Source: Pseudomonas putida W15Oct28 (GTDB lineage: Bacteria > Pseudomonadota > Gammaproteobacteria > Pseudomonadales > Pseudomonadaceae). From it: a DNA stretch of 64,000 bases. Of this stretch, positions 34,145 to 46,539 are shown piece after piece. Made by a program: the position numbers and the translations under genes. The stretch is taken from positions 90,826-154,825 of the forward strand of contig NZ_JENB01000014.1 in the NCBI RefSeq assembly GCF_000708715.2, read 5' to 3'. The number at the start of each line of letters is the position of its first letter. Position 1 is the stretch's first letter. Below the pieces are notes generated by a model that saw only the letters and a list, made by a program, of their open reading frames with translations, was not told where the DNA came from and made no database searches.

Positions 34145-34579
34145 TTATTCCTCGAATTTGCCGCCAGCTGCTTCGATAGCCGCACGCGCACCCTTGGTGG
34201 CTGCGATGCCCTTGATGGTGACTGCGCGAGTAACTTCGCCAGACAGCATGATTTTCACACGCTGAATGTGCTGGTTGATCACGTTGGCATCCTTCAAGGA
34301 TTGCACGGAGATCACGTCGCCTTCCACTTTGGCCAGCTCGGACAGACGCACTTCTGCGCGGTCCATGGCTTTCAGGGAAACGAAGCCGAATTTCGGCAGA
34401 CGACGGTGCAGCGGCTGTTGACCGCCTTCGAAGCCCGGTGCGATCGAACCACCCGAACGGGAAGTCTGACCTTTGTGGCCACGGCCGCCGGTCTTACCCA
34501 GACCGCTACCGATACCACGACCCGGACGATGTTTTTCGCGACGGGAACCCGGCGCTGGACTCAGATCATTGAGTTTCAT
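34145..34579 (-). CDS. rplO: Ribosomal protein uL15
   Basis: The product is 144 aa. The Gly/Arg-rich N-terminal half ([27 protein letters not shown]) threads into 23S rRNA, and the C-terminal half is globular. It lies between rpmD (3-nt gap) and secY. Confidence 0.98.
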   Translation of the reverse strand: MKLNDLSPAPGSRREKHRPGRGIGSGLGKTGGRGHKGQTSRSGGSIAPGFEGGQQPLHRRLPKFGFVSLKAMDRAEVRLSELAKVEGDVISVQSLKDANVINQHIQRVKIMLSGEVTRAVTIKGIAATKGARAAIEAAGGKFEE

Positions 34580-34582
34580 CGA

Positions 34583-34759
34583 TTAACCCTCGACGCGCAG
34601 CATGTAGTAAGCCTTGTTGATCATCCCGCGATTCTCGGGAGTATCCAGGACTTCTACAGTGTGACCGATGCGACGCAGACCCAGGCCCTTAACACACAGT
34701 TTGTGGTTAGGCAGACGACCCGAGACGCTCTTGATCAGCGTTACTTTTACGGTTGCCAT
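34583..34759 (-). CDS. rpmD: Ribosomal protein uL30
   Basis: The product is 58 aa, starting [20 protein letters not shown]. The signature [20 protein letters not shown] follows. It is the short bacterial form. It starts 2 nt after rpsE. Confidence 0.97.
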   Translation of the reverse strand: MATVKVTLIKSVSGRLPNHKLCVKGLGLRRIGHTVEVLDTPENRGMINKAYYMLRVEG

Positions 34760-34761
34760 GA

Positions 34762-35262
34762 TCAGAAGATCTCCTCGACGCTCTTGCCGCGCTTGGCAGC
34801 AATGGATTCAGGAGATTGCATGGCTTTCAGACCCTTGAAAGTGGCGTAAACCACGTTCACTGGGTTGGTCGAACCGTAGCACTTGGCCAGAACGTTCTGA
34901 ACACCAGCAACTTCCAGGACAGCACGCATTGCGCCACCGGCGATGATACCGGTACCTTCCGAAGCAGGCTGCATGTAAACCTTCGAGGCGCCGTGGGCAG
35001 CCTTGGTGGCGTACTGCAGGGTAGTGCCCTTCAGGTCAACCTGGATCATGTTGCGGCGAGCAGCTTCCATGGCTTTCTGAATCGCAGCAGGTACTTCGCG
35101 CGATTTGCCACGGCCGAAGCCGACACGACCTTTACCATCACCAACCACGGTCAACGCGGTGAAGGTGAAGATACGGCCGCCTTTTACGGTCTTGGCAACG
35201 CGGTTAACTTGAACCAGCTTCTCGATGTAGCCTTCGTCGCGCTTTTGATCGTTATTTGCCAT
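34762..35262 (-). CDS. rpsE: Ribosomal protein uS5
   Basis: The product is 166 aa. The double-stranded-RNA-like domain is at residues 12-75 ([27 protein letters not shown]). The loop mutated in spectinomycin resistance (VAKTVKGGR, near residue 20) has the wild-type sequence. It affects decoding accuracy together with S4 and S12. Confidence 0.98.
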   Translation of the reverse strand: MANNDQKRDEGYIEKLVQVNRVAKTVKGGRIFTFTALTVVGDGKGRVGFGRGKSREVPAAIQKAMEAARRNMIQVDLKGTTLQYATKAAHGASKVYMQPASEGTGIIAGGAMRAVLEVAGVQNVLAKCYGSTNPVNVVYATFKGLKAMQSPESIAAKRGKSVEEIF

Positions 35263-35265
35263 AAC

Positions 35266-35616
35266 TTAGAACTCCAGCCCGCCTTCACGAGCAGCATCAG
35301 CCAGCGCTTTGACGCGGCCATGGTACTTGAAGCCGGAACGGTCAAAGGCAACTTGAGATACACCGGCGGCTTTCGCACGCTCAGCTACCAGCTTGCCAAC
35401 CTTAGTGGCCGCGTCGATGTTGCCAGTGGCGCCATCACGCAGGTCTTTGTCCAAGGTCGAGGCGCTTGCCAGAACCTTGCTGCCGTCGGCCGAAATGACC
35501 TGGGCGTAGATGTGCTGCGAGGAGCGGAACACGCACAGGCGCACGACTTCGAGTTCGTGCATCTTGAGACGTGCTTTGCGAGCGCGACGCAGTCGAGTAA
35601 CTTTTTTGTCGGTCAT
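35266..35616 (-). CDS. rplR: Ribosomal protein uL18
   Basis: The product is 116 aa. The conserved C-terminal half ([34 protein letters not shown]) binds 5S rRNA. Gaps are 3 nt to rpsE and 10 nt to rplF. Confidence 0.98.
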   Translation of the reverse strand: MTDKKVTRLRRARKARLKMHELEVVRLCVFRSSQHIYAQVISADGSKVLASASTLDKDLRDGATGNIDAATKVGKLVAERAKAAGVSQVAFDRSGFKYHGRVKALADAAREGGLEF

Positions 35617-35626
35617 TTACTAGGCC

Positions 35627-36160
35627 CTACTTCTTCTTGGCTTCTTTACGACGGACTACTTCGTCCGCGTAACGCACACCTTTGCCTTTGTAAGGCTCTG
35701 GCGGACGGAAGTCGCGGATTTCAGCGGCCACCTGACCTACCAGCTGCTTGTCGATACCCTTGATCAGGATGTCGGTCTGGCTAGGCGTTTCAGCGGTGAT
35801 ACCGGCTGGCAGTTCGTAGTCCACTGGGTGCGAGAAGCCCAGGGCCAGGTTCAGGACGGTGCCTTTAGCCTGTGCCTTGTAACCAACACCGACCAGCTGG
35901 AGCTTACGCTCGAAGCCTTGGCTTACGCCTTGGACCATGTTGTTAACCAGGGCGCGGGTGGTACCGGCCATGGCACGAGCTTGCTGGTCACCATTGCGAG
36001 CGACGAAACGCAGCTCACCAGATTCTTCGGTAACTTCAACAGACGAGTGAACGTTCAGTTCGAGAGTGCCCTTGGCACCCTTCACCGAAAGCTGCTGACC
36101 TGCGAATTTGACTTCGACACCGGACGGCAGCTTAACGGGGTTCTTAGCGACGCGAGACAT
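35627..36160 (-). CDS. rplF: Ribosomal protein uL6
   Basis: The product is 177 aa with two similar alpha/beta domains. The signature [14 protein letters not shown] is near residue 155. It sits at the base of the L7/L12 stalk, near the factor-binding site. It begins 12 nt after rpsH. Confidence 0.98.
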   Translation of the reverse strand: MSRVAKNPVKLPSGVEVKFAGQQLSVKGAKGTLELNVHSSVEVTEESGELRFVARNGDQQARAMAGTTRALVNNMVQGVSQGFERKLQLVGVGYKAQAKGTVLNLALGFSHPVDYELPAGITAETPSQTDILIKGIDKQLVGQVAAEIRDFRPPEPYKGKGVRYADEVVRRKEAKKK

Positions 36161-36172
36161 GTCTATCCCCCC

Positions 36173-36565
36173 TTAGAACACTGTGCACAGAACTTCGCCG
36201 CCGACACCGGCAGCGCGCGCAGCGCGATCAGTCATCACACCTTTGTTGGTGGAGACAATAGACACGCCCAGACCGCCACGTACTTTCGGCAGATCGGTGA
36301 CGGCCTTGTACTGGCGCAGGCCTGGACGGCTGGAGCGCTTCAGTTCCTCGATGACCGGACGGCCTTCGAAGTACTTCAGTTCGATCGACAGGGAAGGCTT
36401 GGCTTCACCAGTTACCTGGTAGCCAGCGATGTAACCTTCGTCCTTCAGAACTTTGGCAACCGCGACCTTCAGGGTAGAAGAAGGCATGCTTACGACGGAC
36501 TTTTCAGCCATCTGGGCATTACGGATGCGAGTTAGCATGTCCGCTAACGGGTCCTGCATACTCAT
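36173..36565 (-). CDS. rpsH: Ribosomal protein uS8
   Basis: The product is 130 aa, from [20 protein letters not shown] to the signature [21 protein letters not shown]8 binds the central 16S domain, and in E. coli it represses the spc operon at the rplE start. A 209-nt gap with a terminator-like hairpin and a promoter separates it from rpsN, which is unusual inside this operon. Confidence 0.98.
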   Translation of the reverse strand: MSMQDPLADMLTRIRNAQMAEKSVVSMPSSTLKVAVAKVLKDEGYIAGYQVTGEAKPSLSIELKYFEGRPVIEELKRSSRPGLRQYKAVTDLPKVRGGLGVSIVSTNKGVMTDRAARAAGVGGEVLCTVF

Positions 36566-36633
36566 GGGCTAGATGCTCCTGATACAAGAATTATTAGCCT
36601 TGCGGCTATGACAACCACCTGAGCGGATTGGGC

Positions 36634-36657
36634 AAAAAACCCAGGCTCGGGTGAGCC
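36634..36657 (-). terminator. Weak terminator-like hairpin just after the rpsH promoter
   Basis: GGCTC/GAGCC is a 5-bp stem with loop ACCC, followed by TGGG and six T. It lies at the predicted transcript start, so it may be an early attenuator or only chance. Confidence 0.35.
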
Positions 36658-36661
36658 GGTC

Positions 36662-36690
36662 ATTCTAGACACAAGGCAGAAACGAAACAA
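36662..36690 (-). promoter_or_regulatory. Sigma70-like promoter upstream of rpsH
   Basis: TTGTTT (36690-36685), a 17-bp spacer and TAGAAT (36667-36662). The -35 is formed by the end of the hairpin stem and its T-rich tail. Confidence 0.6.
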
Positions 36691-36710
36691 GCCCCATATA
36701 GGGGCTTGTT
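36686..36710 (-). terminator. Terminator-like hairpin between rpsN and rpsH
   Basis: AACAAGCCCC/GGGGCTTGTT is a perfect 10-bp stem with a 5-nt loop, followed on the minus strand by the T-rich TCGTTTC. It lies 64 nt after the rpsN stop. Confidence 0.75.
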
Positions 36711-36774
36711 TCTTGGCGAGGTCACCGGCGGTCGGAAGATTGCTCCCCTTCCGCCGGGATCACACCGGCAGCGC

Positions 36775-37080
36775 TTACCAGGAGGCCTTGACCAGACCTG
36801 GTACGTCGCCGCGCATTGCAGCTTGACGCAGCATGTTACGGCCCAGGCCGAACTTACGGTATACACCGTGAGGACGACCGGTCAGGCGGCAACGGTTGCG
36901 CAGGCGCGAGGCGCTAGCGTCACGTGGCTGCTTCTGCAGAGCGACTACGGCAGCGAAACGCTCTTCTGGAGAGGCGTTAACGTTGACGATGGTCGCTTTC
37001 AGCTCAGCACGCTTCTTAGCGAACTTGGCTACCGTCAGCTGACGCTTCAGCTCACGGTTTTTCATGCTCTTCTTGGCCAT
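36775..37080 (-). CDS. rpsN: Ribosomal protein uS14 (zinc-free form)
   Basis: The product is 101 aa, starting [13 protein letters not shown] at 37080; a 14-codon upstream extension lies in the rplE-rpsN gap. It lacks the CxxC zinc motif and is the longer form usual in gammaproteobacteria. The C-terminal signature [22 protein letters not shown] is intact. A hairpin and promoter follow it. Confidence 0.98.
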   Translation of the reverse strand: MAKKSMKNRELKRQLTVAKFAKKRAELKATIVNVNASPEERFAAVVALQKQPRDASASRLRNRCRLTGRPHGVYRKFGLGRNMLRQAAMRGDVPGLVKASW

Positions 37081-37093
37081 TTTCCTACTCCAA

Positions 37094-37633
37094 TCAGTTG
37101 CGGAACGGGAACTTGAAAGCACGCAGCAGAGCGCGGCCTTCGTCGTCCGAACGAGCAGTGGTGGTCAGGGTGATGTCCAAACCGCGCAGAGCATCGATCT
37201 TGTCGTAATCGATTTCCGGGAAGATGATCTGCTCTTTCACGCCCATGCTGTAGTTGCCACGGCCATCGAAGGACTTGGCATTCAGGCCGCGGAAGTCGCG
37301 AACCCGAGGCAGGGAGATCGCCAGCAGGCGGTCCAGGAATTCGTACATCTTGTCGCTACGCAGGGTCACCTTGACACCGATCGGCCATCCTTCGCGGACT
37401 TTGAAGCCAGCGATGGATTTACGAGCGAAAGTCACGACCGGCTTTTGACCGGTGATCTTTTCCAGGTCAGCTACTGCGTGCTCGATGACTTTTTTGTCGC
37501 CGATCGCTTCGCCCAGACCCATGTTCAGGGTGATTTTGGTAACGCGTGGAACTTCCATCACGTTCGACAGCTTAAGTTCTTCCTTAAGCTTAGGAGCGAT
37601 TTCGTTCCGGTAAATCTCTTTCAGTCGTGCCAT
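37094..37633 (-). CDS. rplE: Ribosomal protein uL5
   Basis: The product is 179 aa. The signature is [26 protein letters not shown]. It binds 5S rRNA and contacts P-site tRNA at the central protuberance. In E. coli S8 represses translation at this gene's start. Gaps are 20 nt to rplX and 13 nt to rpsN. Confidence 0.98.
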   Translation of the reverse strand: MARLKEIYRNEIAPKLKEELKLSNVMEVPRVTKITLNMGLGEAIGDKKVIEHAVADLEKITGQKPVVTFARKSIAGFKVREGWPIGVKVTLRSDKMYEFLDRLLAISLPRVRDFRGLNAKSFDGRGNYSMGVKEQIIFPEIDYDKIDALRGLDITLTTTARSDDEGRALLRAFKFPFRN

Positions 37634-37653
37634 GGTCTTCTACCTAGCAGTGT

Positions 37654-37968
37654 TCAAGCATCAACCGCTTTTTGGGTCGACTTGAAGACACGAATTTTCT
37701 TACCGTCTTCTACTTTGAAACCAACGCGGTCAGCCTTGTTGGTTTCGCCGTTGAAGATGGCAACGTTGGAAGCGTGCAGAGGCGCTTCTTTCTCGACGAT
37801 ACCGCCCTGAACGCCCGCCATCGGGTTAGGCTTGGTATGACGCTTGACCAGGTTCACGCCACCGATGACCAGACGGTCATCAGCGAGAACCTTCAGCACC
37901 TTACCGCGCTTACCTTTGTCTTTGCCGGCGATCACGATGATCTCGTCGTCACGACGAATCTTTTGCAT
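37654..37968 (-). CDS. rplX: Ribosomal protein uL24
   Basis: The product is 104 aa. The KOW motif is at the N-terminus ([20 protein letters not shown]), and [13 protein letters not shown] follows. It is an early 50S assembly initiator near the exit tunnel. Confidence 0.98.
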
Positions 37969-37979
37969 GTCGGATCTCC

Positions 37980-38348
37980 TTACAGCACTTCAGGGGCGAG
38001 CGAGACGATCTTCATGAACTTCTCAGTACGAAGTTCACGGGTCACTGGCCCGAAGATGCGAGTGCCGATCGGCTCTTGCTTGTTGTTCAGCAGAACAGCA
38101 GCGTTGCCGTCGAAACGAATGATGGAACCGTCAGCGCGACGAACACCGTGACGGGTGCGCACGACAACAGCGGTCATCACTTGGCCTTTTTTGACCTTAC
38201 CGCGCGGAATTGCTTCCTTGACAGTAACCTTGATGATGTCACCGATGCCGGCGTAACGGCGGTGCGAACCGCCGAGCACCTTGATGCACATGACGCGACG
38301 AGCGCCGCTGTTATCGGCCACATCGAGCATGGATTGAGTCTGAATCAT
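37980..38348 (-). CDS. rplN: Ribosomal protein uL14
   Basis: The product is 122 aa. It starts [20 protein letters not shown], and the signature region [20 protein letters not shown] follows. It lies at the subunit interface. It is the first gene of the classical spc operon; no separate promoter was recognised in the 23 nt after rpsQ. Confidence 0.98.
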
Positions 38349-38371
38349 AAAATTTCTCCGACCCCTAGCCC

Positions 38372-38638
38372 TTAGACTTCAACAGCGCGTTCGAGGACTT
38401 CAACCAGTGCCCAGGACTTGGTCTTGGCCAGCGGACGGGTTTCGGTAATCGAAACCTTGTCGCCGATCTTGCACTGGTTGGTTTCGTCGTGCGCGTGCAG
38501 CTTAGTCGAACGCTTAACGTATTTACCGTAGATCGGGTGCTTTACGCGACGCTCGATCAGTACGGTGATGGTCTTGTCCATTTTGTCGCTGACGACACGG
38601 CCAGTCAGCGTACGGACGGTTTTTTCAGCTTCAGCCAT
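38372..38638 (-). CDS. rpsQ: Ribosomal protein uS17
   Basis: The product is 88 aa, started at the third in-frame codon ([20 protein letters not shown]), 2 nt after the rpmC stop. The signature [20 protein letters not shown] is intact. It is a primary 16S-binding OB-fold protein. Confidence 0.97.
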   Translation of the reverse strand: MAEAEKTVRTLTGRVVSDKMDKTITVLIERRVKHPIYGKYVKRSTKLHAHDETNQCKIGDKVSITETRPLAKTKSWALVEVLERAVEV

Positions 38639-38640
38639 GA

Positions 38641-38832
38641 TCACTTACCTGCCTGCTGGTTGAGCACAGTTTTCACGCGAGCGATGTCACGCTTAACTTG
38701 CGAGAGCAGGTGCGACTGCCCCAACTGGCCAGTTGCTTTCTGCATACGCAGATTGAACTGGTCGCGCAGCAAGCCGAGCAGTTGCTCGTTCAGCTGCTGT
38801 GCCGATTTTTCACGAAGTTCATTCGCTTTCAT
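38641..38832 (-). CDS. rpmC: Ribosomal protein uL29
   Basis: The product is 63 aa, a long helical hairpin ([19 protein letters not shown] to ARVKTVLNQ) that helps form the exit-tunnel rim where trigger factor and SRP dock. Its ATG shares one base with the rplP stop (TGATG). Confidence 0.97.
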
Positions 38833-39245
38833 CACATCACCGTCCGCTTAACAAAGGAGGTGGCGAGAGGCAGCTTTGCAGCAGCCAGGGCGAAAGCTTC
38901 GCGCGCCAGCTCTTCAGAAACACCCTCGATCTCGTACAGGACTTTGCCTGGCTGGATCTGGGCAACCCAGTATTCCACGGAGCCCTTACCTTTACCCATA
39001 CGAACCTCAAGAGGCTTCTTGGAGATCGGCTTGTCCGGGAACACACGGATCCAGATCTTGCCGCCACGTTTAACGTGACGGGTCAGCGCACGACGTGCGG
39101 ACTCGATCTGGCGAGCGGTGAGGCGACCGCGAGCAACAGCTTTCAGGGCGAATTCGCCGAAGCTGACTTTGCTACCGCGCAGTGCCAGACCACGGTTGTG
39201 GCCAGTCATCTGCTTGCGGAATTTTGTACGCTTTGGTTGCAACAT
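38832..39245 (-). CDS. rplP: Ribosomal protein uL16
   Basis: The product is 137 aa. It starts [20 protein letters not shown]. Arg81, the hydroxylated residue in E. coli L16, falls in the conserved [15 protein letters not shown] region. It helps position A-site tRNA. It is 12 nt after rpsC and overlaps rpmC by one base. Confidence 0.98.
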
Positions 39246-39257
39246 TTGGCGTACCCC

Positions 39258-39944
39258 TTACTTAGCAGCTTTTTTACGAGGCGCTGGTGCTTGTGGTTTC
39301 AGTTCTTCTTGGCGACCACCAATAACTTCGCCTTTGAAGATCCAAACCTTCACACCGATCACACCGTAAGTGGTGTGAGCTTCGTAGGTGTTGTAGTCGA
39401 TATCGGCACGCAGGGTGTGCAGAGGCACACGACCTTCGCGATACCACTCGGTACGAGCAATCTCGGCACCGCCGAGACGACCGCTCACCTGGATCTTGAT
39501 GCCCTTGGCACCAATACGCATGGCGTTCTGTACGGCGCGCTTCATGGCGCGACGGAACATTACGCGGCGTTCCAGCTGCTGAGCTACGCTCTGCGCAACC
39601 AGCATAGCGTCGAGTTCCGGCTTGCGGATCTCTTCGATGTTGATGTGCACAGGCACACCCATCTGCTTGGTCAGGTCCTGACGCAGCTTCTCAACATCTT
39701 CACCTTTCTTACCGATAACGATACCGGGACGAGCGGTGTGGATGGTGATGCGTGCAGTTTGAGCCGGACGATGAATATCGATACGGCTTACGGACGCGCT
39801 TTTTAGTTTGTCTTGGAGGTACTCACGTGTTTTCAGATCCTTCAACAGGTAATCTGCGTAAGTAGCACCGTCTGCGTACCAGACGGAGGTGTGCTCCTTG
39901 ACGATTCCCAGGCGAATGCCAGTGGGATGTACTTTCTGACCCAT
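39258..39944 (-). CDS. rpsC: Ribosomal protein uS3
   Basis: The product is 228 aa, started at [20 protein letters not shown] (39944); 28 extra codons upstream belong to the rplV region. A KH domain (about 40-105) contains the GKKGEDV loop. The C-terminal domain ends in a basic Ala/Pro tail. It lines the mRNA entry channel. Confidence 0.98.
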   Translation of the reverse strand: MGQKVHPTGIRLGIVKEHTSVWYADGATYADYLLKDLKTREYLQDKLKSASVSRIDIHRPAQTARITIHTARPGIVIGKKGEDVEKLRQDLTKQMGVPVHINIEEIRKPELDAMLVAQSVAQQLERRVMFRRAMKRAVQNAMRIGAKGIKIQVSGRLGGAEIARTEWYREGRVPLHTLRADIDYNTYEAHTTYGVIGVKVWIFKGEVIGGRQEELKPQAPAPRKKAAK

Positions 39945-39957
39945 CTGATCGACTCCG

Positions 39958-40290
39958 TTACTTGTCCGCAACCTTGACAGTGATATGGCAAGACCGCTTG
40001 ACGATGCGATCTGCGCGGCCTTTGGCACGCGGCATGATGCGCTTCAGCGAACGCCCTTCGTTGACGAAGACGGTGGAGACCTTCAGGTCATCAACGTCTG
40101 CGCCTTCGTTGTGTTCGGCGTTGGCTACGGCCGACTCGAGGACTTTCTTCATGATTTCAGCGGCTTTTTTGCTGCTGAAGGCCAACAGGTTGAGCGCTTC
40201 GCCCACCTTCTTCCCGCGGATCTGGTCGGCGACCAAGCGGGCTTTCTGGGCGGAGATGCGAGCGCCCGACAACTTAGCGGCTACTTCCAT
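39958..40290 (-). CDS. rplV: Ribosomal protein uL22
   Basis: The product is 110 aa. The extended loop region near residues 80-95 ([20 protein letters not shown]) lines the exit tunnel at the macrolide-sensitive constriction and looks wild type, with no insertions. Gaps are 11 nt from rpsS and 13 nt to rpsC. Confidence 0.98.
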
Positions 40291-40301
40291 TTCCTTACCC
40301 C

Positions 40302-40577
40302 TTAACGCTTGGCTTTCTTGTCAGCCACGTGCCCGCGATAGGTGCGGGTACCGGCGAACTCGCCCAGTTTGTGGCCGACCATGTCTTCGTTCACGAGAAC
40401 TGGAACATGCAGGCGACCGTTGTGAACCGCGATGGTCAGACCGACCATTTGTGGCAGGATCATCGAACGACGCGACCAGGTTTTAACTGGCTTGCGATCA
40501 TTCTTCTCCACCGCCACTTCGACCTTCTTCAGCAGGTGAAGATCGATAAAAGGACCTTTTTTCAGAGAACGTGGCAC
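40302..40577 (-). CDS. rpsS: Ribosomal protein uS19
   Basis: The product is 91 aa, from [20 protein letters not shown] to the signature [16 protein letters not shown]. It lies in the 30S head and bridges to the 50S. A C-terminal KKAKR tail is present. Confidence 0.98.
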
Positions 40578-40593
40578 TGTCGTATCCCTCTAG

Positions 40594-41418
40594 TTACTTG
40601 CGACGACGGACGATCATGTTGTCGGTACGCTTATTACCACGGGTTTTCGCACCCTTGGTTGGGAAGCCCCATGGCGATACCGGATGACGACCACCGGAGG
40701 TACGACCTTCACCACCACCATGTGGGTGGTCAACCGGGTTCATGGCAACACCACGAACGGTTGGGCGAACGCCGCGCCAGCGTTTGGCACCAGCTTTACC
40801 CAGCGAACGCAGGCTGTGCTCGGAGTTCGAGACTTCGCCCAGGGTCGCACGGCATTCAGCCAGTACTTTACGCATCTCACCGGAGCGCAGACGCAGGGTC
40901 ACGTAAACGCCGTCACGAGCGATCAGCTGAGCCGAAGCACCAGCGGAACGAGCGATCTGAGCACCTTTACCCGGCTTCAGTTCGACGCCGTGAATGGTGC
41001 TACCTACTGGAATGTTGCGCAGTTGCAGGGAGTTACCGGCCTTGATTGGGGCCAGGGCACCTGCGATCAGCTGGTCGCCAGCGCTCACGCCTTTAGGGGC
41101 GATGATGTAGCGACGCTCACCGTCTGCGTAGCACAGCAGGGCGATGTGAGCAGTACGGTTTGGATCGTATTCGATACGCTCGACAGTGGCTGGAATGCCA
41201 TCTTTGTCGTTGCGACGGAAGTCGACCAGACGGTAATGCTGCTTATGACCACCACCAACGTGACGAGTGGTAATGCGGCCATTGTTGTTACGACCACCAG
41301 ACTTCGATTTCTTCTCGAGCAGCGGTGCGTGAGGAGCGCCTTTATGCAGCTCCTTGTTGACCACCTTGACCACGAAACGGCGGCCAGGGGAAGTCGGTTT
41401 GCATTTAACGATTGCCAT
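40594..41418 (-). CDS. rplB: Ribosomal protein uL2
   Basis: The product is 274 aa. The peptidyl-transferase-region loop with the conserved His ([20 protein letters not shown]) is at residues 225-245. It is needed for subunit association. The tail ends [10 protein letters not shown]. Confidence 0.98.
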   Translation of the reverse strand: MAIVKCKPTSPGRRFVVKVVNKELHKGAPHAPLLEKKSKSGGRNNNGRITTRHVGGGHKQHYRLVDFRRNDKDGIPATVERIEYDPNRTAHIALLCYADGERRYIIAPKGVSAGDQLIAGALAPIKAGNSLQLRNIPVGSTIHGVELKPGKGAQIARSAGASAQLIARDGVYVTLRLRSGEMRKVLAECRATLGEVSNSEHSLRSLGKAGAKRWRGVRPTVRGVAMNPVDHPHGGGEGRTSGGRHPVSPWGFPTKGAKTRGNKRTDNMIVRRRK

Positions 41419-41432
41419 GATGCACCCCTTCC

Positions 41433-41732
41433 TTACTCAGCACTGCTGCTGAAATCGAGATCTTGGCCTGGCTGAAGGGATACGATCGCCTTCTTCCAGT
41501 CATTGCGCTTGCCCAGACCACGTGCGGTACGCTTGGTTTTACCCAGAACGTTAACAGTCGACACGTTTTCAACTTTTACGTTGAACAGGCCTTCGACAGC
41601 TTTCTTGATTTCCAGCTTGGTTGCATCGGTAGCAACCTTGAATACGAACTGGCCTTTTTTCTCAGCCAGAACGGTAGCCTTCTCGGAAACGTGCGGGCCA
41701 AGGAGGACTTTAAATACGCGTTCCTGGTTCAT
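41433..41732 (-). CDS. rplW: Ribosomal protein uL23
   Basis: The product is 99 aa. The acidic exit-site residues bind trigger factor and SRP, and the loop [20 protein letters not shown] is conserved. Its ATG overlaps the rplD stop by 4 nt (ATGA). Confidence 0.98.
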   Translation of the reverse strand: MNQERVFKVLLGPHVSEKATVLAEKKGQFVFKVATDATKLEIKKAVEGLFNVKVENVSTVNVLGKTKRTARGLGKRNDWKKAIVSLQPGQDLDFSSSAE

Positions 41733-42331
41733 CCCAGCAGCTCCTCGAATTTCTTCACGGCCGAGACAGTGATCAACACTTTCTCGTATGCGATCAGACT
41801 GACCGGGTCGGAACCTTGTACGTCACGTACATCGACGTGCGGCAGGTTGCGAGCAGCCAGGTACAGGTTCTGATCAACAGCGTCCGAAACGATCAGTACG
41901 TCGGTCAGACCCATGCCGTTCAGCTTGTTCAGCAGATCTTTGGTTTTCGGCGCTTCAACAGCGAAGTCCTGAACCACGACCAGACGGTCGCTACGCACCA
42001 GCTCAGCGAGGATGGAGCGCAGAGCTGCGCGGTACATCTTCTTGTTGAGCTTCTGCGAGTGATCTTGAGGGCGAGCTGCGAAGGTTACACCACCGCCACG
42101 CCAGATCGGACCACGAGTGGTACCAGCACGAGCACGGCCAGTACCCTTCTGACGCCATGGGCGCTTACCGCCACCAGACACGTCGGAACGGGTCTTTTGC
42201 TGCTTGGTGCCCTGACGGCCGCCGGCCATGTAGGCCACGACTGCTTGGTGTACCAGCGTCTCGTTGAATTCGCCACCGAAAGTCAGTTCGGAAACTTCGA
42301 TCGCCTGAGCGTCATTTACATTAAGTTGCAT
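41729..42331 (-). CDS. rplD: Ribosomal protein uL4
   Basis: The product is 200 aa. The long tunnel loop ([24 protein letters not shown], about 60-90) shows no changes typical of macrolide resistance. In E. coli L4 also represses its own S10 operon through a long leader; the leader here is too short for the E. coli structure. Confidence 0.98.
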   Translation of the reverse strand: MQLNVNDAQAIEVSELTFGGEFNETLVHQAVVAYMAGGRQGTKQQKTRSDVSGGGKRPWRQKGTGRARAGTTRGPIWRGGGVTFAARPQDHSQKLNKKMYRAALRSILAELVRSDRLVVVQDFAVEAPKTKDLLNKLNGMGLTDVLIVSDAVDQNLYLAARNLPHVDVRDVQGSDPVSLIAYEKVLITVSAVKKFEELLG

Positions 42332-42343
42332 GTCAGTTTCCCC

Positions 42344-42979
42344 TTAACCGCGAGCCTTGACAGCTGGACGTACAACCAGGTCGCCGCCAGTAGCGCCAGG
42401 AACGGCACCCTTGACGAGCAGCAGGTTGCGTTCAGCGTCTACGCGAACTACTTCCAGGGACTGAACAGTCACGCGCTCGGCGCCCATGTGGCCGGACATT
42501 TTCTTGCCCTTGAACACACGACCAGGAGTCTGGCACTGGCCGATGGAACCAGGAACACGGTGCGACACGGAGTTACCGTGGGTGTTGTCCTGACCACGGA
42601 AGTTCCAGCGCTTGATGGTACCGGCGAAGCCTTTACCTTTGGACTGACCAGTAACGTCTACCAGCTGGCCTGCAGTGAAGAGTTCAGCTTTGATCAGATC
42701 GCCAGCCTGGAAATCGCCTTCTTCAAGACGGAACTCCCAAACACCGCGACCAGCGGCAACGTTAGCCTTGGCGAAGTGGCCTGCCTGAGCGGCAGTCACA
42801 CGCGAAGCACGACGCTCGCCGACAGTGACTTGCACTGCACGGTAGCCATCGGTTTCTTCAGTTTTGAACTGGGTGACACGATTCGGTTCGATCTCAATGA
42901 CCGTGACCGGAATGGAGACACCTTCTTCGGTGAAAATGCGGGTCATACCGCACTTGCGACCGATTACACCAATAGTCAT
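42344..42979 (-). CDS. rplC: Ribosomal protein uL3
   Basis: The product is 211 aa. The extended loop near the peptidyl transferase centre ([32 protein letters not shown], about 130-160) includes the Gln methylated by PrmB in E. coli. It initiates 50S assembly. It follows rpsJ by 79 nt. Confidence 0.98.
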   Translation of the reverse strand: MTIGVIGRKCGMTRIFTEEGVSIPVTVIEIEPNRVTQFKTEETDGYRAVQVTVGERRASRVTAAQAGHFAKANVAAGRGVWEFRLEEGDFQAGDLIKAELFTAGQLVDVTGQSKGKGFAGTIKRWNFRGQDNTHGNSVSHRVPGSIGQCQTPGRVFKGKKMSGHMGAERVTVQSLEVVRVDAERNLLLVKGAVPGATGGDLVVRPAVKARG

Positions 42980-43058
42980 GTTGTAACCTCATGAGTGTAC
43001 GGGGCTTTCACCCGCTATGGCCGCCCATTTCAGAGCGTTACACGACTAGACCGAAGTC

Positions 43059-43370
43059 TTAGCCGAGGCTGATCTGAACTTCCACACCTGCCGCCAGATC
43101 AAGCTTCATCAGCGCGTCAACGGTTTTATCCGTTGGCTGGACGATGTCCAGAACACGCTTATGAGTGCGAATCTCGTACTGGTCACGCGCGTCTTTGTTG
43201 ACGTGCGGGGAGACCAGAACGGTGAAACGCTCTTTGCGGGTAGGCAGTGGAATCGGACCACGCACTTGTGCACCAGTACGTTTCGCGGTTTCCACGATTT
43301 CCTGGGTGGATTGGTCGATCAGGCGATGGTCGAAAGCCTTCAACCTGATTCGGATTTGCTGATTTTGCAT
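43059..43370 (-). CDS. rpsJ: Ribosomal protein uS10 (NusE)
   Basis: The product is 103 aa, [20 protein letters not shown] onward, with the signature [21 protein letters not shown]. It is a 30S head protein and, as NusE, pairs with NusB in antitermination and with NusG in transcription-translation coupling. It is first in the S10 operon, about 54 nt from the predicted start site. Confidence 0.98.
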
Positions 43371-43430
43371 TGGATTTCAGACTCCAGGCTGTTCCCAACG
43401 GACGCACTACGCCCGCTAAAAGGAGGCGTG

Positions 43431-43459
43431 ATTCTATAGACGCCCCAATTTAGTGTCAA
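43431..43459 (-). promoter_or_regulatory. S10 operon promoter
   Basis: TTGACA (43459-43454), a 17-bp spacer and TAGAAT (43436-43431), near consensus. It lies right after the tuf terminator. The predicted leader to rpsJ is about 54 nt. Confidence 0.8.
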
Positions 43460-43471
43460 CCCAATAAAAAA

Positions 43472-43491
43472 AGCCCCCGCTGAGCGGAGGC
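43472..43491 (-). terminator. Terminator of the str operon (after tuf)
   Basis: GCCTCCGC/GCGGGGGC, an 8-bp stem including one G-T pair with a 3-4 nt loop, followed on the minus strand by seven T. It lies about 22 nt after the tuf stop and just before the S10 promoter. Confidence 0.88.
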
Positions 43492-43512
43492 CTTTTTCAA
43501 TCGGTCGAGTGA

Positions 43513-43866
43513 TTACTCGATGATTTTGGCTACGACGCCGGCGCCGACGGTACGACCGCCTTCACGGATAGCGAAGCGCAGACCGTCTTCCATTGCGATG
43601 GTCTTGATCAGGGTAACAGTCATCTGGACGTGAGCGTAGTGACGAATGGTCGAGTTGTACTCAACGTGAGCGGTGTTGATGGTGATACCGCGCGCTTTCT
43701 CTTCCGGAGCCGAGTCGATCTTGTCGAAGTCAACGATTGCGGAACCGAAGACTTCCGAGCAGACGCGAGTCAGAGCTGCGGTCAGAGTGGTCTTACCGTG
43801 GTCAACGTGGCCGATAGTGCCGACGTTAACGTGGGGAAGGGAACGATCAAATTTTTCTTTAGCCAC
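43513..43866 (-). pseudogene. tufA: EF-Tu gene with large internal in-frame deletion
   Basis: The frame is 117 codons. Residues 1-80 are the EF-Tu start ([21 protein letters not shown]-loop GHVDHGKT, to RHYAHV). It then jumps directly to [15 protein letters not shown] and the normal C-terminus [10 protein letters not shown]. About 281 internal codons are missing, including DCPGH, NKAD and all of domain 2. Such a product cannot act as an elongation factor. The location (after fusA, before the S10 operon) is the normal str-operon site of an intact tuf. Substitutions in the first part (Ile43, Asp46, Thr75 by my count) differ from the other copy, so two genes really exist. An assembly gap joined wrongly is the likeliest cause. 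Confidence 0.9.
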
Positions 43867-43893
43867 GACAGTGAACCTCTTGCCTAAAGGGGA

Positions 43894-46038
<2,145 letters not shown>

Positions 46039-46068
46039 AAAGCCCTCGCAAAATGATTGATGCCTGAA

Positions 46069-46539
46069 TTAGAAGCGGTAGTGCGAGAACGCTTTGTTGG
46101 CTTCAGCCATACGGTGAACGTCTTCACGCTTCTTGACTGCAGCACCTTTGCCTTCAGCAGCATCCAGCAGCTCGCCAGCCAGGCGCAGAGCCATCGACTT
46201 CTCGCCACGCTTGCGGGCGTAGTCTACGAGCCAGCGCATTGCCAGAGCATTACGACGGGATGGACGAACTTCAACCGGAACCTGGTAAGTGGCACCGCCG
46301 ACACGACGGGACTTTACTTCGACCAGCGGAGCGATGGCGTCGAGAGCTTTCTCGAAGATTTCCAGGGGGTCGCTGTTCTTGCGCTCTTTGACCTTGTCCA
46401 GTGCACCGTAAACGATGCGCTCGGCCACGGCCTTCTTGCCGCTTTCCATCACGTGGTTCATGAACTTGGCGAGGATTTGGGATCCGTATTTAGGATCGTC
46501 CAGAATCTCACGTTTTGCTGCTACACGACGTCTTGGCAT
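46069..46539 (-). CDS. rpsG: Ribosomal protein uS7
   Basis: The product is 156 aa, the length usual for S7. The signature [22 protein letters not shown] is near the start and the 16S-binding beta-hairpin near [16 protein letters not shown]. In E. coli S7 represses the str operon at the rpsL-rpsG junction. A 106-nt gap with a small GGG/CCC hairpin is present there. Confidence 0.98.
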   Translation of the reverse strand: MPRRRVAAKREILDDPKYGSQILAKFMNHVMESGKKAVAERIVYGALDKVKERKNSDPLEIFEKALDAIAPLVEVKSRRVGGATYQVPVEVRPSRRNALAMRWLVDYARKRGEKSMALRLAGELLDAAEGKGAAVKKREDVHRMAEANKAFSHYRF

